A stretch of DNA of 64,000 nt from Streptomyces sp. PR69 (GTDB taxonomy: Bacteria > Actinomycetota > Actinomycetes > Streptomycetales > Streptomycetaceae), in NCBI RefSeq assembly GCF_026420845.1, contig NZ_JAOWCB010000016.1, positions 62,001 through 126,000 of the forward strand, given 5' to 3'. Made by a program: the position numbers and the translations under genes. Position 1 is the stretch's first letter. Every line of letters begins with the position of its first letter. A model generated the notes under the pieces. The model made no database searches. It was not told the origin of the DNA and saw only the letters and a list, made by a program, of their open reading frames with translations. This document shows, piece by piece, positions 25,740-34,066 of this stretch.

Positions 25740-25985
25740 TCAGGAGCCGTAGACGAACGGCATGACGATGCCGATGAGGGCGAGCGCCTCACAGAAGGCG
25801 AAGCCGAGGATCTGGTTGGCGCGGATCAGGCCGGCGGCCTCGGGCTGACGAGCCAGGGCCTCGGTGCCCTTACCGAAGACGATGCCGACGCCGACGCCGG
25901 GGCCGATGGCCGCGAGACCGTAGCCGATGGAGCCGAGGGCCTTGAGGTCACCGGTGACGGCGGCGAGTTCCAGAGTCGCGGACAT
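25740..25985 (-). CDS. atpE: ATP synthase Fo subunit c
   Basis: The 81-residue proteolipid has two membrane helices, a Gly-rich first helix (GPGVGVGIVFG) and a polar RQP loop at 46-48. The ion-binding carboxylate is Glu66 in FCEALALIG. Gln/Ser residues typical of sodium-binding rings are not obvious, so proton coupling is expected. AGGAAG precedes the ATG. Confidence 0.97.
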   Translation of the reverse strand: MSATLELAAVTGDLKALGSIGYGLAAIGPGVGVGIVFGKGTEALARQPEAAGLIRANQILGFAFCEALALIGIVMPFVYGS

Positions 25986-26060
25986 GCCGTTACTTCCTTC
26001 TCTTTCGTGGACCGGTGGGGGTTGGCCACCGGGCGCATAGGGGATTTGCGGGGAGAGTGC

Positions 26061-26879
26061 TCAGTGGTGCTCGGCGAGAGCACCCTGAATGTAGGAGCAG
26101 GCCAGCAGGACGAAGACGTACGCCTGCACGGCCTGGACGAAGAGCTCGAATCCGATCATGCCGATCGTCATGGCGAACGAGACGCCGGCGGCCGGGATCA
26201 TGTAGCTGTTCAGCAGGTACCAGGAGGCGACGGTGAACATCACCAGCATCAGGTGACCGGCGAACATATTGGCGAAGAGTCGCACCGCGTGGGTGAAGGG
26301 GCGGACCAGCAGGTTCGAGAAGAACTCGATGACCACGACAAGCGGAAGAACCGGGCCAAGACTCTTGTCGTAACCGGTGATGTTCTTGAGTCCGCCGACG
26401 AAGCCGTGGCGCTTGAAGGTAAGCGACACCCAGATCACATAGACGATGAGCGCCAGGATCATCGGGTACGCGATGATCGAGGAGACGGGGAACTGGGCCA
26501 GCGGGATCACGGACCAGATGTTCATGATCCAGACGAAGAAGAAGATGGAGACCATGAGCGGGACGTACTTCTCGCCCTCACGCTTTCCGATGGTCTCGTA
26601 GACAATCCCGCGGCGCACAAAGTCGTAACCGGCCTCGCCGATCATCTGCAGCTTGCCGGGAACAACCTTCGCCTTGCCGAATGCCGCCCAGAAGAAGGCG
26701 ACCACAAGGACGGAGGTGATCAGCGCAAGCAGCATCACCTTGTTGAACTCGTACCCGCCGACGGTGAAGAGGGGCTGGAAGAGGAAGGAATGCAAGCCCG
26801 GCGCCGGAAAGCCACAGCCGTTGTCGGCCATGATGCGGCAGCTCCAGTCAAAGGCGAGCGTGGTCTGTTCAGCACTCAC
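26061..26879 (-). CDS. atpB: ATP synthase Fo subunit a
   Basis: The 272-residue protein starts at the GTG at 26879, with AAGGAG upstream. The longer open frame runs into the spacer without a ribosome site. It has several transmembrane helices. The C-terminal half has the essential Arg in LLVRPFTHAVRLFANMFAGHL. It forms the proton half-channels against the c ring. It follows atpI by 226 bases. Confidence 0.96.
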   Translation of the reverse strand: MSAEQTTLAFDWSCRIMADNGCGFPAPGLHSFLFQPLFTVGGYEFNKVMLLALITSVLVVAFFWAAFGKAKVVPGKLQMIGEAGYDFVRRGIVYETIGKREGEKYVPLMVSIFFFVWIMNIWSVIPLAQFPVSSIIAYPMILALIVYVIWVSLTFKRHGFVGGLKNITGYDKSLGPVLPLVVVIEFFSNLLVRPFTHAVRLFANMFAGHLMLVMFTVASWYLLNSYMIPAAGVSFAMTIGMIGFELFVQAVQAYVFVLLACSYIQGALAEHH

Positions 26880-27105
26880 CGCGGGCTCCTTCGGCGTGAC
26901 GCATGGGTTCGGCAACCTCGGTTTGTCGGCGCGGCGCACAGCCGCGAGTCGGCACCGGACTGGTGTTTCGGATGTGGGAGCGGCGATCAGGCATCGAGGC
27001 CTCGCGATCGAACAGGCGTCAGCTCAGATGCCCGCGCCCGCAGTGCCGCAGTTGGCACCGGACGATAGCAGGATCTCGAACGAGCACTTATCCCGGCCCT
27101 ACCTG

Positions 27106-27546
27106 TCACGACGACAGGCCCGTCTTCTCACCGGCAGGAGGCGCGGAGGGTTCGGGTTCGACGTAGAGAATCTTGGCCTTCATATAGGCACGGGCCTGGG
27201 CCGCCACCCAGGCGAGCGTCGCAGCGACGATCGTTGCGGCAAAGACCTTGGGATCGAAGAGGGTCGTGTCCTTGAAGACGGCGACGAAGACGAACAGCAG
27301 CAGAAGCTGTGTCGTGTAGAGCATCAGCCCCATCGCCTGGAACAACTGGGGGAAGCTCTTGGCGGTCCGCTGGAGGACGACGAGCCCGATCCCCATGAAG
27401 ACGATGACCACCAGCGCCCCGACGACCGCTCCGAGCGCTCCCTTGCCCCCCGCGACCACCCCGCCGACGACGGCTGCGACCGCGCCGACGGCAGCGGTGG
27501 GTAGAACGGTGTGCAGGAGAGTCCGGGCGTCTTGGGACGTCGGCAT
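27106..27546 (-). CDS. atpI: ATP synthase protein I-like membrane protein
   Basis: The protein has 146 residues. I chose the ATG at 27546 because GGAG lies eight bases upstream; the ATG at 27588 has no ribosome site. Four hydrophobic segments fit AtpI, the accessory protein placed first in atp operons and linked to c-ring assembly or ion uptake. Sequence conservation in this family is low, so position carries much of the weight. Confidence 0.8.
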   Translation of the reverse strand: MPTSQDARTLLHTVLPTAAVGAVAAVVGGVVAGGKGALGAVVGALVVIVFMGIGLVVLQRTAKSFPQLFQAMGLMLYTTQLLLLFVFVAVFKDTTLFDPKVFAATIVAATLAWVAAQARAYMKAKILYVEPEPSAPPAGEKTGLSS

Positions 27547-28089
27547 GGCGGCAGCTCCGCTTACTGGTGGGGGCAGTGGTGTCGTCATGGACGAGCGTAG
27601 ATCCGGTCCGAGGCAGATCTCGGGGCCAGTGGACCGTCGCACTACGGTCCTTCGGCGCTGTCTCCGGTTCTCGTGAACGGTATCACAAACTATTTGATGA
27701 GGTCTTTACCCACTGGGTGTGCCGACTGTCACACATGAGAGTGAGCATGCACAAACTTGCAGCGCCGCGAGCAAAATCTCTGCTATTGGCCCGGTTCACC
27801 CCCCTCCTCGAACCCGAACGAGCGACACCTAGCCATGCAGTTGTTTCGATCAAGCCAATCCATGCACCCGAGACCGACCGCACGATGTCCAGGGAATCGC
27901 CAGCTCACACAGGACGTCCGCCTACCTGGAATGCGTCGCTCCGAGTGTCCGCTCGGCCACTGTTCGGTTGACGCACCTCTCCCAGGCATCGCAGGATCAC
28001 CATGAGCATCAGCAAGGGAACTGGCGTTCGACACCGTCAACCACCGTTGCTTGGTGCAAATTCGGTCTGACCAACCACAAGGAGCACAG
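27547..28089. other. Intergenic region between divergent atpI and secreted-protein gene
   Basis: This 543-bp stretch is noticeably less GC-rich than its surroundings. It should contain the promoter of the atp operon (reading left) and that of the small secreted-protein gene (reading right). Short frames exist on both strands but have neither ribosome sites nor Streptomyces-like codon use. AT-rich blocks occur at 27672-27705 and 27745-27790. Confidence 0.6.
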
Positions 28090-28440
28090 ATGGCTAGGAA
28101 GCGTTCAGCGTTCTTAAGCGTCACGACTGCAGCCACTTTGCTGGCCGGAGGGATGCTCGCCGCCACCGCAACACCTGCGGCAGCAGCTCCCTCGTCCGCG
28201 ACGGCTGTCTCCTGCGGGACCACGATCAAGCGTCTGCCCAACGGGGGCGGGGTCTTCCCCAACAAGAAGTGGGACATCTACTACCGCAACTGCAGCAGCA
28301 AGGCGGTGAAGAAGCGGGTGGACATCGCACGGGGGCGTGACACCCCCTGCTCCACCATCAACGCGGGGGCCACGAAGAAGTGGCACTTCGAGACCGGTCA
28401 CTTCGGCATCGATTACCCGCGCAGCGTCGTCAGCTGCTGA
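28090..28440 (+). CDS. Small secreted four-cysteine protein
   Basis: The 116-residue protein has an ATG at 28090 preceded by AAGGAG five bases upstream. A classic signal peptide is visible: a basic start MARKRS, a hydrophobic core, then Ala-rich ATPAAAA near residues 27-35. The mature part of about 82 residues has four Cys, enough for two disulfides, is basic and contains many aromatic residues. Cys spacing of 26, 19 and 29 is reminiscent of the proteinaceous alpha-amylase inhibitor tendamistat (16, 18, 28), but similarity is weak. I do not recognise a family. A perfect terminator follows. Confidence 0.75.
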   Translation: MARKRSAFLSVTTAATLLAGGMLAATATPAAAAPSSATAVSCGTTIKRLPNGGGVFPNKKWDIYYRNCSSKAVKKRVDIARGRDTPCSTINAGATKKWHFETGHFGIDYPRSVVSC

Positions 28441-28453
28441 CATCTGACGAACT

Positions 28454-28493
28454 GAGTCGTTCGGCCGCCATCGGCAAGGCGGCCGAACGACTC
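28454..28493. terminator. Perfect 16-bp-stem terminator
   Basis: Arms 28454-28469 and 28478-28493 are fully complementary around an eight-base loop, followed by TTGCGTT. It sits between the convergent secreted-protein gene and the WecA-like gene and may serve both. Confidence 0.9.
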
Positions 28494-28520
28494 TTGCGTT
28501 GACGGCGCGAGCCGACGTGC

Positions 28521-29882
28521 CTACTTCCTCACGTTGCTGGTCGTAAAGCGCGAACGGGGGCCGATGGCCGTCGCTCCGTTGACGCCCGAGACGCCGACGG
28601 CCACCGGGACGCGTTCCCCGTCGTCCTCCTGGGCGTCCTGGACATCCTGAGCGCCCTGGGCCGCGCCGGCCGAGGGCTCGTGCGGGAGCGAGGCCGCAGG
28701 CTGCGGGGCAAGGGCCCGGCGGCGGTAGCGGGGCGGGACGAAGGACTCCGCCCAGCGCGGGGCGCGCGGGGTGAAGCGCGGCAGGAGCAGCAGGACCAGG
28801 CCCACCGCGCTCAGGGCGACGACGAGCAGGACGATCCACATCGACGCCGAGTGGACCGAGTACGCCACGACGCCGAAGGCGATCAGCGCCGACCAGAAGT
28901 ACATGATCAGAACGGCCCGGCTGTGCGAGTGGCCGATCTCCAGCAGCCGGTGGTGCAGATGGCCGCGGTCCGCGGCGAACGGCGACTGACCCTTCCAGGT
29001 GCGGCGCACGATCGCCAGCACCAGGTCGGCCACCGGGATCGCGATGATGGTCAGCGGCAGCAGCAGCGGAATGAAGACCGGCAGCGCCGCGTGCGTGGCC
29101 TCGCGGGTGCCGCCCTCGAAGATCTTCAGGGCGTCCGGGTCCACCTGTCCCGTCACCGAGATCGCGGCCGCCGCCAGCACCAGGCCGATCAGCATCGAGC
29201 CTGAGTCGCCCATGAAGATCCGCGCGGGGTGCATATTGTGCGGCAGGAAGCCCAGGCACATGCCCATCAGGACCGCCGTGAACAGCGTCGCGGGCGCGGC
29301 CGCCTCGATCATGTACCCGAACCAGATCCGGTACGAGTAGAGGAAGAACGCCGCCGCGGCGATGCAGACCATGCCGGCCGCCAGCCCGTCCAGACCGTCC
29401 ACGAAGTTCACCGCGTTGATGGTGATGACCACCAGCGCCACGGTCAGCAGCGTGCCCTGCCACTGCGTCAGCGAGACCGTGCCGACGCCCGGGATCGGCA
29501 GCCACAGGATCGTGAGGCCCTGCATCACCATCACACCCGCGGCGATCATCTGCCCGCCGAGCTTGATCAGCGCGTCGATCTCGAACTTGTCGTCGAGGAC
29601 GCCGATGATCCAGATCAGGGCCGCGCCGGAGAGCAGCGCACGCGGCTCGTTGGACAGCTCGAAGACGCCGTTGAGGTTCTGCAGATGGTCTGCGACGAGC
29701 AGCCCCGCGCACAGGCCGAAGAACATGGCGATCCCGCCGAGCCGGGGCGTGGGCTCCCGGTGCACGTCCCGCGCGCGGATCTCCGGCATCGCGCCGGTGG
29801 CGATGGCGAACTTGCGCACCGGCCCGGTGAGCAGATACGTCACCGCGGCCGTGACACACAGTGTCAGCAGGTAATCACGCAC
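28521..29882 (-). CDS. Undecaprenyl-phosphate GlcNAc-1-phosphate transferase family (WecA/TagO/MraY type)
   Basis: The protein has about 453 residues. The GTG at 29882 gives the family start VRDYLLTLCVTAAVTYLL; a GTG at 29921 is an alternative. It has about ten transmembrane segments. Motifs include REPTPRLGGIAMF near the start, the Mg-binding LDDKFEIDAL, NAVNFVDGLDGLAAG and the His-rich loop RGHLHHRLLEIGHSH. It transfers a sugar-1-phosphate from a UDP-sugar to undecaprenyl phosphate, starting a cell-wall glycopolymer. The C-terminal 80 residues are cytoplasmic and low complexity. Confidence 0.88.
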   Translation of the reverse strand: MRDYLLTLCVTAAVTYLLTGPVRKFAIATGAMPEIRARDVHREPTPRLGGIAMFFGLCAGLLVADHLQNLNGVFELSNEPRALLSGAALIWIIGVLDDKFEIDALIKLGGQMIAAGVMVMQGLTILWLPIPGVGTVSLTQWQGTLLTVALVVITINAVNFVDGLDGLAAGMVCIAAAAFFLYSYRIWFGYMIEAAAPATLFTAVLMGMCLGFLPHNMHPARIFMGDSGSMLIGLVLAAAAISVTGQVDPDALKIFEGGTREATHAALPVFIPLLLPLTIIAIPVADLVLAIVRRTWKGQSPFAADRGHLHHRLLEIGHSHSRAVLIMYFWSALIAFGVVAYSVHSASMWIVLLVVALSAVGLVLLLLPRFTPRAPRWAESFVPPRYRRRALAPQPAASLPHEPSAGAAQGAQDVQDAQEDDGERVPVAVGVSGVNGATAIGPRSRFTTSNVRK

Positions 29883-29988
29883 GGGCTGCCCCACAGGAAT
29901 CGCTGGCCATCTCAGCCCCACACCCTAGCTCTGGTCGCCCCATGGATGAGGACAACCGGAGCCGGGCAGCCGGTTGCACCGCCTCCGG

Positions 29989-31281
29989 CTACCCCGGATA
30001 GGGGGGAAATCTACCGGCCAGCTCGCGGACCTCCGTACGCACCCTTCTGATCGACTCCCCGCCCTCTCCGTTCCCCTCCCTGACGGCCGCGGCGAACAGC
30101 GCGGCGACACGCGCCATTTCGGTCTCCCGCATGCCCTGGGTCGTCACGGCGGCCGTGCCCAGGCGAATGCCGCGCCCTCCGTCCCCGTACGGCAGGGCAC
30201 AGGTGTCGAGCACCAGGCCCGCCGCGGCGAGCCGGCCGCGGGCCGTTCTGCCGTCCACCCCGAGCGGGGCCGGGTCGACGACGACGAGATGGGTGTCCGT
30301 ACCGCCGGTCAGGACCTCCAGGCCCTCCGCGGCGAGCGCGTCGGCCAGCACGCGCGCGTTGGCGACCACCTGATGGGCGTACTCCGTGAACGCGGGTGTT
30401 GCCGCCTCCCCGAAGGCGACGGCCTTCGCCGCGATCGTGTGCATCTGCGCGCCGCCCTGGGTGAAGGGGAAAACCGCCCGGTCGATCCTCTCCGCGAGAT
30501 CCGCCCCGCACAGGATCATCCCGCCGCGCGGCCCGCGCAGCACCTTGTGCGTGGTCGCGCAGACGACGTCCGCGTACGGGACGGGGCTCGGGGCCGCGCC
30601 GCCCGCGACCAGCCCCATGGGATGGGCCGCGTCCGCGATCAGGCAGGCGCCCACCTCGTCCGCGATCTCCCGGAAGGCGGCGTAGTCGGGGTGCCGGGGG
30701 TAGGAGATCGAGCCGCAGACGATCGCCTTGGGCCGGTCGCGGTGGGCCAGGGCGTTGACTTCCTCGTAGTCGATGAGACCGGTCTCGGCGTCGACGCCGT
30801 ACCCGACGAAGTCGAACCAGCGGCCGGAGAAGTTGGACGGCGAGCCATGAGTGAGATGCCCGCCGTACGCCAGCCCCATGGCGAGCACGGTGTCGCCGGG
30901 CCGCAGCAGGGCAGCGTAGGCCGCGAGCACGGCGGAGGAGCCGGAGTGCGGTTGCACATTCGCATGCTCGGCCCCGAAGAGGCCCGCGGCCCGCTCCACG
31001 GCGATCCGCTCGGCCGCGTCGACCAGCTCACAGCCGCCGTGGTGACGGGCGCCCGGATACCCCTCCGCGTACTTGTTCGCCAGCGGCGAGCCGAGCGCCG
31101 CCAGCACGGCCGGCGAGGTGAAGTTCTCCGCGGCGATGAGCTGCAGCCCTTCCGCCTGCCGGGCCGTCTCCCCCACGATCACCTCACCGATCTGCGGGTC
31201 CTGCCTGCGCAGCGCCTCGAAGTCCGCGGGAGCGGGGGCGTGGGCGGCGGATGCGGCGGTCGCCGCGGCGGTCACCGGCAT
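29989..31281 (-). CDS. glyA: Serine hydroxymethyltransferase family protein
   Basis: The protein has 430 residues. The ATG at 31281 follows GGGAG; upstream frames are repeat-derived. Family motifs include LIAAENFTSPAVLAALGSPLANKYAEGYPG, split here as LIAAENFTSP and NKYAEGYPG, then VQPHSGSSAVLAAY, and VCATTHKVLRGPRGG with the PLP Lys in THK. It interconverts serine and glycine with tetrahydrofolate. The THK site and C-terminal Arg region look intact. Streptomyces usually carry several SHMT paralogues, so this may not be the main one. The gap to the transferase gene downstream is about 106 bases. Confidence 0.88.
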   Translation of the reverse strand: MPVTAAATAASAAHAPAPADFEALRRQDPQIGEVIVGETARQAEGLQLIAAENFTSPAVLAALGSPLANKYAEGYPGARHHGGCELVDAAERIAVERAAGLFGAEHANVQPHSGSSAVLAAYAALLRPGDTVLAMGLAYGGHLTHGSPSNFSGRWFDFVGYGVDAETGLIDYEEVNALAHRDRPKAIVCGSISYPRHPDYAAFREIADEVGACLIADAAHPMGLVAGGAAPSPVPYADVVCATTHKVLRGPRGGMILCGADLAERIDRAVFPFTQGGAQMHTIAAKAVAFGEAATPAFTEYAHQVVANARVLADALAAEGLEVLTGGTDTHLVVVDPAPLGVDGRTARGRLAAAGLVLDTCALPYGDGGRGIRLGTAAVTTQGMRETEMARVAALFAAAVREGNGEGGESIRRVRTEVRELAGRFPPYPG

Positions 31282-31738
31282 GGGGGGCTCCCGGCGTGGA
31301 CGGTGCGGTTCCGGCCTCTCCAATGTAGGCCGAGGGGGGCGGGGGCCGCCTGGTGTCGGCGGGGTGTGTCTTCCCCTCCCCGCCCCTTCCCGCAACTGGG
31401 GCTCCACCCCCAGACCACCCTCCGGGGGGAGGAGCCTGCGGGGCTGCCGCCCCGCGCCCCCCGTACGGCCTTCGGCCGTGTCCTCAAACCCCCAGACTCC
31501 GTCCGGGGGACCCCCAACGGAGGTGCCCCCAGGAGAAGCCCCGTACGGGCTCGATTTGGCTGCGCCAGACTCCATCCCCGCCGGCGCTCAAGGCGCGGGG
31601 ACCAGACTCCATCCCTGCCGGCGATTGAGGCGCGGGGACCAGAAACCAGCCCCGCCGGCGATTGAGGCGCGGGGACCAGAAACCAGCCCCGCCGGCGATT
31701 GAGGCGCGGGGGTGCGGGGGCGGAGCCCCCGGAAAGGG
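31282..31738. other. Repeat-rich spacer upstream of glyA
   Basis: This 457-bp region has no convincing gene. It holds the glyA leader (31282-31380), palindromic G/C-rich blocks related to the dispersed element (about 31490-31530), and four 37-bp tandem repeats ending at 31712. Apparent open frames on both strands are by-products of the repeats. Confidence 0.7.
31565..31712. repeat. Four tandem 37-bp repeats
   Basis: The units are 31565-31601, 31602-31638, 31639-31675 and 31676-31712. Each contains CGCCGGCGATTGAGGCGCGG or a close variant and starts CCAGA. Units three and four differ only at the last base. The core resembles the short CGCCGG(A/C)...TTGAGG motif also seen at 848-862 after filP. 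There are no spacers, so it is not a CRISPR. Confidence 0.9.
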
Positions 31739-32386
31739 TCAGCCGCGCTCCGCGACCCCCGTCAGCGCCGTCACCACCGGGTCCAGCGCCTGCTGGATCT
31801 CGTCGCCGATCGAGCGGAAGAACGTGATCGGCGCACCGTACGGATCGTGCACCTCGTCCGCGTCAGGGTTCGGCGCCAGCAGCCACCCCCGCAGCGCCGC
31901 CGCGGCCTGCACCAGGGCGCGGGCGCGCTGCACGACGCCGTCGCCGGGGTCGGGCAGGGTGGCGGGGTCTATGGCCCGGACCAGCCGGGTGAACTCCTTC
32001 AGCGTGAAGGTGCGCAGTCCCGCGGAGTGCCCCATGGAGATGACCTGCGCCCGGTGGTCCCGCGTCGCGGTGAGGACGAGATCCGCGCGGATCACATGCT
32101 CGTCCAGCAGCTCCCGCCCCGTGAAGCCGCTCGCGTCCGCACCGAAGTCCGCGAGCACGATCTCCGCGTTGGCCTCCATCGGGGCCCCCTCGTGCCCCCA
32201 GGTGCCCGCGCTCTCCACGATCAGGCCGCCGGCCAGGGGGTCGCCCAGGCGGTTGCTCAGGGCATGCCGGGTCAGCCGCTCGGTGATCGGCGAGCGGCAT
32301 ACATTGCCGGTGCTGACGTGGAGGATTCTGAACGTGTCGCCCGTGGCGACCGCCGCACCTATGCCACGCCCCTCAGGGGCGGTCAA
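31739..32386 (-). CDS. Low-molecular-weight tyrosine phosphatase-like protein lacking the catalytic Cys
   Basis: The protein has 215 residues. The TTG start overlaps the tsaC stop as TTGA, and no ATG or GTG precedes the conserved region. The fold is that of LMW-PTP/arsenate reductase: the P-loop reads HVSTGNVCRSPITERL where active enzymes read VCxGNxCRSP, so the nucleophile is Ser. The C-terminal general acid segment (DPYGAP, in place of DPxG/DPY) is present. It may bind phosphotyrosine proteins rather than dephosphorylate them, or have weak activity. It sits in a cluster with tsaC, prmC and glyA. Confidence 0.8.
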   Translation of the reverse strand: MTAPEGRGIGAAVATGDTFRILHVSTGNVCRSPITERLTRHALSNRLGDPLAGGLIVESAGTWGHEGAPMEANAEIVLADFGADASGFTGRELLDEHVIRADLVLTATRDHRAQVISMGHSAGLRTFTLKEFTRLVRAIDPATLPDPGDGVVQRARALVQAAAALRGWLLAPNPDADEVHDPYGAPITFFRSIGDEIQQALDPVVTALTGVAERG

Positions 32387-33030
32387 TTCGCCACCTCGAG
32401 GTCGGGTACGACCTTGCGCAGCTCCTCCGGGGTCAGCGCGCCCTCGCGCAGCAGCACCGGGACGTCCCCGGTCACATCGACGATCGAGGACGGCACGATG
32501 CCGGGCGTCGGCCCTCCGTCGAGGTACACGGACACGGAGTCGCCGAGCATCTCCTGGGCCGCGTCGCAGTCCTCAGGGGCCGGGTGCCCGGTCAGATTCG
32601 CGGAGGAGACGGCCATCGGGCCGACCTCGGTGAGCAGTTCGATGGCGACCGGGTGCAGCGGCATGCGGATGGCCACGGTGCCGCGGGTGTCGCCGAGGTC
32701 CCACTGGAGGGACGGCTGGTGCCGGGCGACCAGTGTCAGCGCACCGGGCCAGAAGGCGTCGACCAGCTCCCACGCCTGCTCGGAGAAGTCGGTGACCAGC
32801 CCGTGCAGGGTGTTCGGCGAGCCGATCAGCACGGGGGTGGGCATATTGCGGCCCCGGCCCTTGGCGTCCAGCAGATCGGCCACGGCCTCGGAGCTGAAGG
32901 CGTCCGCGCCGATCCCGTACACGGTGTCGGTGGGCAGCACGACCAGTTCGCCGCGCCGTACGGCCGACGCCGCCTCGCGCAGGCCGGTGGCGCGGTCGGT
33001 CGCGTCGTTGCAGTCGTATCGCCGAGCCAT
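32383..33030 (-). CDS. tsaC: L-threonylcarbamoyladenylate synthase (Sua5/YciO/YrdC family)
   Basis: The 215-residue protein has the YrdC motifs GELVVLPTDTVYGIGADAF, KGRGRNMPTPVLI and RMPLHPVAIELLTEVGPMAVSSANLTG. It makes threonylcarbamoyl-AMP from Thr, bicarbonate and ATP for t6A37 of ANN-decoding tRNAs. No C-terminal Sua5 domain is present. It lies 61 bases after prmC and overlaps the phosphatase-like gene. Confidence 0.92.
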   Translation of the reverse strand: MARRYDCNDATDRATGLREAASAVRRGELVVLPTDTVYGIGADAFSSEAVADLLDAKGRGRNMPTPVLIGSPNTLHGLVTDFSEQAWELVDAFWPGALTLVARHQPSLQWDLGDTRGTVAIRMPLHPVAIELLTEVGPMAVSSANLTGHPAPEDCDAAQEMLGDSVSVYLDGGPTPGIVPSSIVDVTGDVPVLLREGALTPEELRKVVPDLEVAN

Positions 33031-33091
33031 CAGCCGGCCCTCCTCATGTCGTTCGCATCGGTCATTGCAGTCAGCAGAAGAACGGGGGACG

Positions 33092-33937
33092 TCACGGCAT
33101 CGCCTTGCGGGCCGTGGCGAACCGCGGGCGGTTGTTCAGGTCCGGGTGGTCCGCCGCATCCGCCCAGCCGCTCTCCTCGTTGAAGATCCACGGCACCTGG
33201 CCGCCCTGGGTGTCCGCGTGCTCGACGACCACCAGGCCGCCCGGGCGCAGCAGCCGGTGGGCGGTGCGCTCCAGGCCCCGGATGACGTCGAGACCGTCCT
33301 CTCCGGAGAACAGCGCCATCTGGGGGTCGTGGTCCCGTGCCTCGGGGGCGACATACTCCCACTCGGTGAGCGGAATGTACGGCGGATTGGAGATGACGAG
33401 GTCGACCTGGCCGTCCAGCTCGGGCAGCGCGGCCAGGGCGTCGCCCTGGTGGACGGTGACGCGGGAGCCCTCGGCGTTCTTGCGGGCCCACTTCAGCGCG
33501 TCCTCGGACAGCTCCACGGCGTGTACGCGCGAGCGGGGCACTTCCTGCGCCATGGCGAGCGCGATCGCGCCGGAGCCGGTGCAGAGGTCGACGATCAGCG
33601 GTTCGACGACGTCCATGGCGCGGACGGCCTGTATGGCCCAGTCGACGACGGACTCGGTCTCGGGGCGCGGTACGAAGACCCCGGGGCCGACCTGGAGTTC
33701 CAGATAGCGGAAGAAGGCGCGGCCGGTGATGTGCTGGAGGGGCTCACGGGCCTCACGGCGGGCGACGGCCTCCCAGTAGCGGGCGTCGAAGTCCGCGTCC
33801 TTGACGGCGTGCAGCTCTCCCCGCTTCACACCGTGCACAAACGCGGCGAGCTCCTCCGCGTCGAAACGCGGCGAGGGCACGCCGGCGTCGGCCAGCCGCT
33901 GGGTGGCCTGGGCCACCTCGGCGAGCAGCAGGTTCAC
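33092..33937 (-). CDS. prmC: Peptide chain release factor N5-glutamine methyltransferase
   Basis: The protein has 281 residues; GTG at 33937, after GGAGGGAA. The N-terminal helical domain recognises the release factor. The methyltransferase domain has VDLCTGSGAIALAMA and the NPPY catalytic motif in ISNPPYIPL. It methylates the Gln of GGQ in RF1 and RF2. It follows prfA, which encodes RF1, so substrate and modifier are made together. Confidence 0.95.
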   Translation of the reverse strand: MNLLLAEVAQATQRLADAGVPSPRFDAEELAAFVHGVKRGELHAVKDADFDARYWEAVARREAREPLQHITGRAFFRYLELQVGPGVFVPRPETESVVDWAIQAVRAMDVVEPLIVDLCTGSGAIALAMAQEVPRSRVHAVELSEDALKWARKNAEGSRVTVHQGDALAALPELDGQVDLVISNPPYIPLTEWEYVAPEARDHDPQMALFSGEDGLDVIRGLERTAHRLLRPGGLVVVEHADTQGGQVPWIFNEESGWADAADHPDLNNRPRFATARKAMP

Positions 33938-34066
33938 GCTGTTCCCTCCAGCACGTGCCAGTCGTTGCGCTGCTTGTTGCGCTGTGTGCTGCGCTGTTCG
34001 TCGCGCGTTGCGCGGCGCGTTGTGCAGCGCTTTGTGTTGCCGCGCGTTACCGCGCGTCGTTGCCCG
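33938..34066. repeat. Low-complexity spacer between prfA and prmC
   Basis: A degenerate run of GTTGCGCTGC-like units extends for about 100 bases (33960-34060). It contains no convincing ORF. It probably arose by slippage. Confidence 0.6.

Noticed and set aside
27783..28277. A 164-codon minus-strand frame overlapping the secreted-protein gene
   Set aside because: It opposes a gene with a clear ribosome site and signal peptide, and its own sequence has no protein-like pattern.
31565..31712. Possible CRISPR array
   Set aside because: The repeats abut directly with no spacers, and no cas gene is near.
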